The notes below the pieces were generated by a model that was given only the letters and a program-made list of their open reading frames with translations, did not search any database and had not been told where the DNA came from. Below, one piece after another: positions 30,328 through 33,508 of a stretch of 33,508 nucleotides of DNA. The position numbers and the translations under genes were made by a program. Each line of letters starts with the position of its first letter. Positions within the stretch are counted from its first letter, which is position 1. The stretch lies in the NCBI RefSeq assembly GCF_947631165.1, contig NZ_CANRKH010000027.1, forward strand, positions 1 through 33,508, read 5' to 3'. Source of the DNA: an uncultured Dysosmobacter sp. (GTDB taxonomy: Bacteria > Bacillota > Clostridia > Oscillospirales > Oscillospiraceae).

Positions 30328-30365
30328 AGGGAAGAAAGCAAATTGAACTTGTCCGGCTAATGATA

Positions 30366-30437
30366 AGAGGATGTCGCACTTCATGCGACCACGTGCCGCC
30401 GTGTAAGCGGTATAATGGTAATAGGCTGAGAGCCTAT
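30366..30437 (+). promoter_or_regulatory. Structured region upstream of hsdR
   Basis: Three consecutive stems fit into about 70 bases: GTCGCA/TGCGAC (30373-30378, 30384-30389), CCGC/GCGG (30396-30399, 30407-30410) and ATAGGCT/AGCCTAT (30421-30427, 30431-30437). A perfect TATAAT stands at 30411-30416, without a good -35 box. It may control hsdR separately from the invertible part. Confidence 0.45.
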
Positions 30438-30458
30438 GTTCAATAAAGGAGCTGAATT

Positions 30459-33437
30459 ATGGCAGGATATTACACAGAATCAAATTATGAGAACGCTGTT
30501 CTCCAATTACTTAACGAAGGGCTGGGCTATACCTACGTTTACGGACCAGCGGTAGAGCGTGATTACCATACCCCTTTATACGAGGATGTATTGCTGCCTT
30601 CTTTACAACGCATCAATAAGGACTTGCCCATAGACGCACTGAATGAGGCGATCTACAAGCTCAAGAACTTTGAAACCGGAACTCTGCTGCAAAAAAACAT
30701 GGTTTTCATGGACTATCTGCAAAATGGTGTGCCGGTCAAATATTTTGAAAACGGCGAGGAACGCTCCACCCTCGTCTATCTCATCGACTTCAAAAATCCT
30801 GCCCATAATGACTTTACTGTTGCGAATCAATGGACTTTCATCGAAAACTCTGAGAAGCGTCCTGATGTTATCCTCTTTGTAAATGGTTTGCCCCTTGTTA
30901 TCGTCGAGCTGAAATCCCCTTCCCGTGAAGAGACGGACGCATCCGACGCATACCGACAGCTCAGGAACTATATGTACGAGATTCCCTCCATGTTCATTTA
31001 TAATGCGATCTGCGTTATGAGCGACATGACCACATCCAAAGCTGGTACAATTACGTCCGGCGAGGACCGCTTTATGGAGTGGAAAACAACCGATGGCAGC
31101 TACGAGAATACTCAGTACGCCGCCTTTGATACCTTCTTTGAGGGACTGTTCGAGAAGAACCGCTTCCCTGACATCATTAAGAACTTTATCTGCTTCAATG
31201 TTGACGGGCAGAACACCTTCAAAATCCTTGCCGGTTATCATCAGTATTTCGCTGTCAAAAAGGCAGTATCATCAACGCTGAAAGCAACTGTCACGGATGG
31301 CAAAGGCGGTGTGTTCTGGCACACTCAGGGCAGCGGGAAGTCATTGTCCATGGTTTTCTACGCCCATTATCTGCAAGAGGCATTGGAAAGTCCCACAATC
31401 GTTGTAATCACAGACCGAAACGATCTGGATGACCAGCTCTATGGGCAGTTCTCGCGCTGCAAGGATTTTCTGAGACAAACTCCCCAACATGCCGAAAGCA
31501 GAAAGCATCTGAAAGAACTGCTGGCTAATCGTCAAGCAAACGGTATCATTTTTACAACGATGCAGAAGTTTGAAGAAAGCAGTGAGGCTCTTTCTGAGCG
31601 GAGAAACATCATCGTCATGGCAGATGAAGCTCATCGCGGACAGTATGGTTTGACGGAAAAGGTTGTTGTCAAGCAAAAGGAAAACGGTGAGGTCGAGGCT
31701 AAGACCATCATCGGCACTGCTCGTATTATCAGAGACAGCCTTCCAAATGCTACCTATATCGGCTTTACTGGCACTCCTATCTCTTCTAAGGATCGCAGCA
31801 CTCGTGAAGTGTTCGGTGACTATATCGACATCTACGATATGACGCAAGCGGTTGAGGATGGAGCGACAAGACCGGTCTATTATGAAAGCCGTGTCATTCA
31901 TCTCAAGCTGGATGAAAATACGCTGCATCTCATTGACACCGAATATGACATCATGGCTCAGAATGCAGATCCGTATGTCATTGAAAAGAGCAAAAAGGAA
32001 CTCGGTCAGATGGAGGCAATTCTTGGCGCTGATCAGACGATTGAGTCCTTGGTCAACGACATCCTTGACCATTACGAAAACTACCGCGCAAATGTCCTCA
32101 CCGGCAAGGCTATGATTGTTGCCTACTCCCGCCCGATTGCCATGAAGATTTATAAGCGCATTCTTGAACTGCGTCCCGCATGGACTGAGAAAGTCGGTGT
32201 GGTCATGACGCAGGGCAATAACGATCCCGAGGAATGGCGTGAAATCATCGGGAATAAAGCCCATAAGGATGATATGGCAAGAAAGTTCAAGGACAACAGC
32301 TCTCCCATGAAAATTGCTATCGTTGTCGATATGTGGCTGACCGGATTCGATGTCCCGTCCCTTGCGACAATGTATGTTTACAAGCCGATGGCTGGACATA
32401 ATCTGATGCAAGCTATCGCCCGTGTAAACCGCGTCTTCAAGGATAAGGAAGGCGGTCTTGTCGTTGACTATGTGGGCATTGCTGCTGCCTTGAAGCAAGC
32501 AATGAACGACTATACCACAAGAGACAAGAAGAACTATGGAGATACCGATGTCAGTAAGGCGGCATATCCGAAGTTCCTTGAGAAGCTGTCCGTATGTCGC
32601 GATCTCTTCCACGGCTTTGATTATTCCAAGTTCATGATCGGGACCGATCTTGACAAGGCAAAGACCATCAGTGGAGGCGTGAACTTCATTCTCGGTAAGA
32701 GCGTTGCGGAACACGATCTGCCCGACAACGAAAAAACGCAGAATATCTATATCAAAGAAGCTCTGCTGCTCAGACAAGCTCTCTCGCTTTGCGGCAGCTT
32801 AGTAGACGAGAAGACGCGCTTTGAGGCGGCATTCTTTGAGTCTGTCAGGACGATGATTGTCAGGCTGATGTCTGGCGGCACGGGCAAGAAGTTCACTCTT
32901 CCTGAGGTGAATGAATGCATCAATGAGCTTTTGAAACACAGCATCAAGAGTGAAGGTGTTATTAATCTGTTCTCTGATGTTGGCACTGAGTTTTCCCTGT
33001 TTGACCCAAGGTTCCTTGATGAAATTGCCAACATGAAGGAAAGAAATCTTGCTGTTGAATTACTGAAAAAGCTGATTGCAGAGCAGGTTTCCATCTACCG
33101 ACGCACCAATATAGTAAAATCAGAAAAGTTCTCTGAGATAATTCAGAGTGCCATGAATCGGTACCTTAACGGGATGCTGACCAATGAAGAAGTCATCCAA
33201 GAGCTTTTGAAATTGGCTAAGGACATTGTTATAGCTAATGCAGAGGGTGAAAAGCTGGGATTGACTGCTGAGGAACTTGCGTTCTATGACGCCTTAACAA
33301 AACCGCAGGCTATTAAAGACATTTACGAACACGATGAGTTGATAGCCCTCACAAAAGAGCTGACAGATTTGCTGCGTCAGAATCGTACTATTGACTGGCA
33401 AAAGAAAGAGAGCGCCAGAGCTGGGATGCGTTGTTAG
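30459..33437 (+). CDS. hsdR: Type I restriction enzyme subunit HsdR, 3' end replaced by an insertion sequence
   Basis: 992 codons from ATG 30459 (AAAGGAGC). The N-terminal nuclease domain has the PD-(D/E)XK set D136 ('RPDVILFV') and E150-x-K152 ('VIVELKSP'). The SF2 translocase has Walker A 'TQGSGKS' (289-295) and DEAH ('ADEAHRGQYG', 389-392), with later motif 'DMWLTGFDVPSL' and 'MQAIARVNRVF'. Relatives continue after 'IDWQKKESARAGMR' with about 30-45 more residues that form the last helices docking on the HsdM-HsdS core. Here the frame stops two codons later in DNA that looks like an IS end. The motor and nuclease are complete, but assembly may be impaired. Confidence 0.93.
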   Translation: MAGYYTESNYENAVLQLLNEGLGYTYVYGPAVERDYHTPLYEDVLLPSLQRINKDLPIDALNEAIYKLKNFETGTLLQKNMVFMDYLQNGVPVKYFENGEERSTLVYLIDFKNPAHNDFTVANQWTFIENSEKRPDVILFVNGLPLVIVELKSPSREETDASDAYRQLRNYMYEIPSMFIYNAICVMSDMTTSKAGTITSGEDRFMEWKTTDGSYENTQYAAFDTFFEGLFEKNRFPDIIKNFICFNVDGQNTFKILAGYHQYFAVKKAVSSTLKATVTDGKGGVFWHTQGSGKSLSMVFYAHYLQEALESPTIVVITDRNDLDDQLYGQFSRCKDFLRQTPQHAESRKHLKELLANRQANGIIFTTMQKFEESSEALSERRNIIVMADEAHRGQYGLTEKVVVKQKENGEVEAKTIIGTARIIRDSLPNATYIGFTGTPISSKDRSTREVFGDYIDIYDMTQAVEDGATRPVYYESRVIHLKLDENTLHLIDTEYDIMAQNADPYVIEKSKKELGQMEAILGADQTIESLVNDILDHYENYRANVLTGKAMIVAYSRPIAMKIYKRILELRPAWTEKVGVVMTQGNNDPEEWREIIGNKAHKDDMARKFKDNSSPMKIAIVVDMWLTGFDVPSLATMYVYKPMAGHNLMQAIARVNRVFKDKEGGLVVDYVGIAAALKQAMNDYTTRDKKNYGDTDVSKAAYPKFLEKLSVCRDLFHGFDYSKFMIGTDLDKAKTISGGVNFILGKSVAEHDLPDNEKTQNIYIKEALLLRQALSLCGSLVDEKTRFEAAFFESVRTMIVRLMSGGTGKKFTLPEVNECINELLKHSIKSEGVINLFSDVGTEFSLFDPRFLDEIANMKERNLAVELLKKLIAEQVSIYRRTNIVKSEKFSEIIQSAMNRYLNGMLTNEEVIQELLKLAKDIVIANAEGEKLGLTAEELAFYDALTKPQAIKDIYEHDELIALTKELTDLLRQNRTIDWQKKESARAGMRC

Positions 33438-33508
33438 AGTCGGGAGAAATTAGCCATTTTCTGCCGGGAGAAAACAGCCAATTTCGGCCGGACGAAAATC
33501 GCCAATTG
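33432..33508 (+). mobile_element. Left end of an IS21-family-like insertion sequence (runs off the window)
   Basis: From about 33432 (TGTTAGAGTCGGG) the DNA no longer codes for HsdR. It contains three tandem imperfect repeats of a 24-bp unit: 33441-33464, 33465-33488 and 33489-33508 (the last cut by the window). Each reads CGGgaGAAA...GCCA-TTT. Multiple terminal repeats with TG at the tip are typical of IS21 elements (transposase IstA sites). No transposase is visible in the window, so the family call is by pattern only. Confidence 0.65.

Noticed and set aside
31341..32777. A 478-codon minus-strand frame
   Set aside because: Antisense to hsdR, which shows all helicase and nuclease motifs in the other direction.
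33441..33508. Tandem 24-bp repeats considered as a CRISPR array
   Set aside because: The units touch each other without spacers and vary among themselves; they fit transposon-end repeats better. No cas gene is visible.

Overview
The window looks like an accessory region of a GC-rich gut Firmicute, most likely an Oscillospiraceae/Clostridium cluster IV relative. This is inferred from strong AGGAGG-type ribosome sites, the families present (DUF6076, YjdF, TfoX, CPBP proteases, a MobP-type relaxase carrying Sel1 repeats, tandem tyrosine integrases) and GC-rich codon use in the left half. The right half (after about 16.46 kb) is visibly more AT-rich, which suggests defence genes acquired from elsewhere. 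No organism name can be proven from the sequence alone.

Region A (1-8160): a patchwork of small membrane and enzyme genes, several of them broken. A 5'-truncated isoprenylcysteine-methyltransferase-like gene runs into a CPBP (Rce1-like) protease. That protease loses its end at a deletion scar, where the reading continues into a headless 4Fe-4S membrane protein. Then follow DUF998, GNAT, a terminator, PspC, flavodoxin, a coupled cluster of tiny membrane proteins with a second CPBP protease, and a structured leader resembling the yjdF riboswitch in front of a yjdF gene with an in-frame stop. TfoX, a third CPBP protease and an intact ICMT-like protein close the region.

Region B (about 8.25-16.47 kb): an integrative mobilizable element. 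A DUF6076 gene on the minus strand and an excisionase-like HTH gene (frameshifted) on the plus strand diverge from an unusual, exactly symmetric double promoter. Next come a winged-helix protein, a hairpin-rich candidate oriT, a small relaxosome protein, a MobP-type relaxase, a secreted stalk-domain protein lying between two copies of a 47-bp repeat, a small helical protein and two overlapping tyrosine integrases.

Region C (16.46-18.69 kb): a minus-strand operon of a PD-(D/E)XK nuclease-like protein and a CD-NTase (CBASS-type nucleotidyltransferase with an AGS-C-like tail), with a near-consensus promoter. Its last gene overlaps the stop of the second integrase tail to tail.

Region D (18.69-18.91 kb): the 3' half of a tRNA-Pro(UGG), with its terminator and two arm-like repeats. 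This is the signature of an attachment site of a second integrated element lying to the right.

Region E (18.97-33.44 kb): a defence island. It holds a small Cys-rich protein, a promoter with a short terminated leader RNA, an XRE regulator, a Hachiman pair (HamA nuclease and HamB helicase), a GmrSD-like DUF262/DUF1524 type IV restriction protein, and a type I restriction-modification locus. The specificity genes of that locus sit in an invertible cassette with two pairs of inverted repeats and their own tyrosine recombinase. The hsdR gene is cut at its 3' end by the start of what looks like an IS21-family insertion sequence with 24-bp tandem terminal repeats, which runs out of the window.
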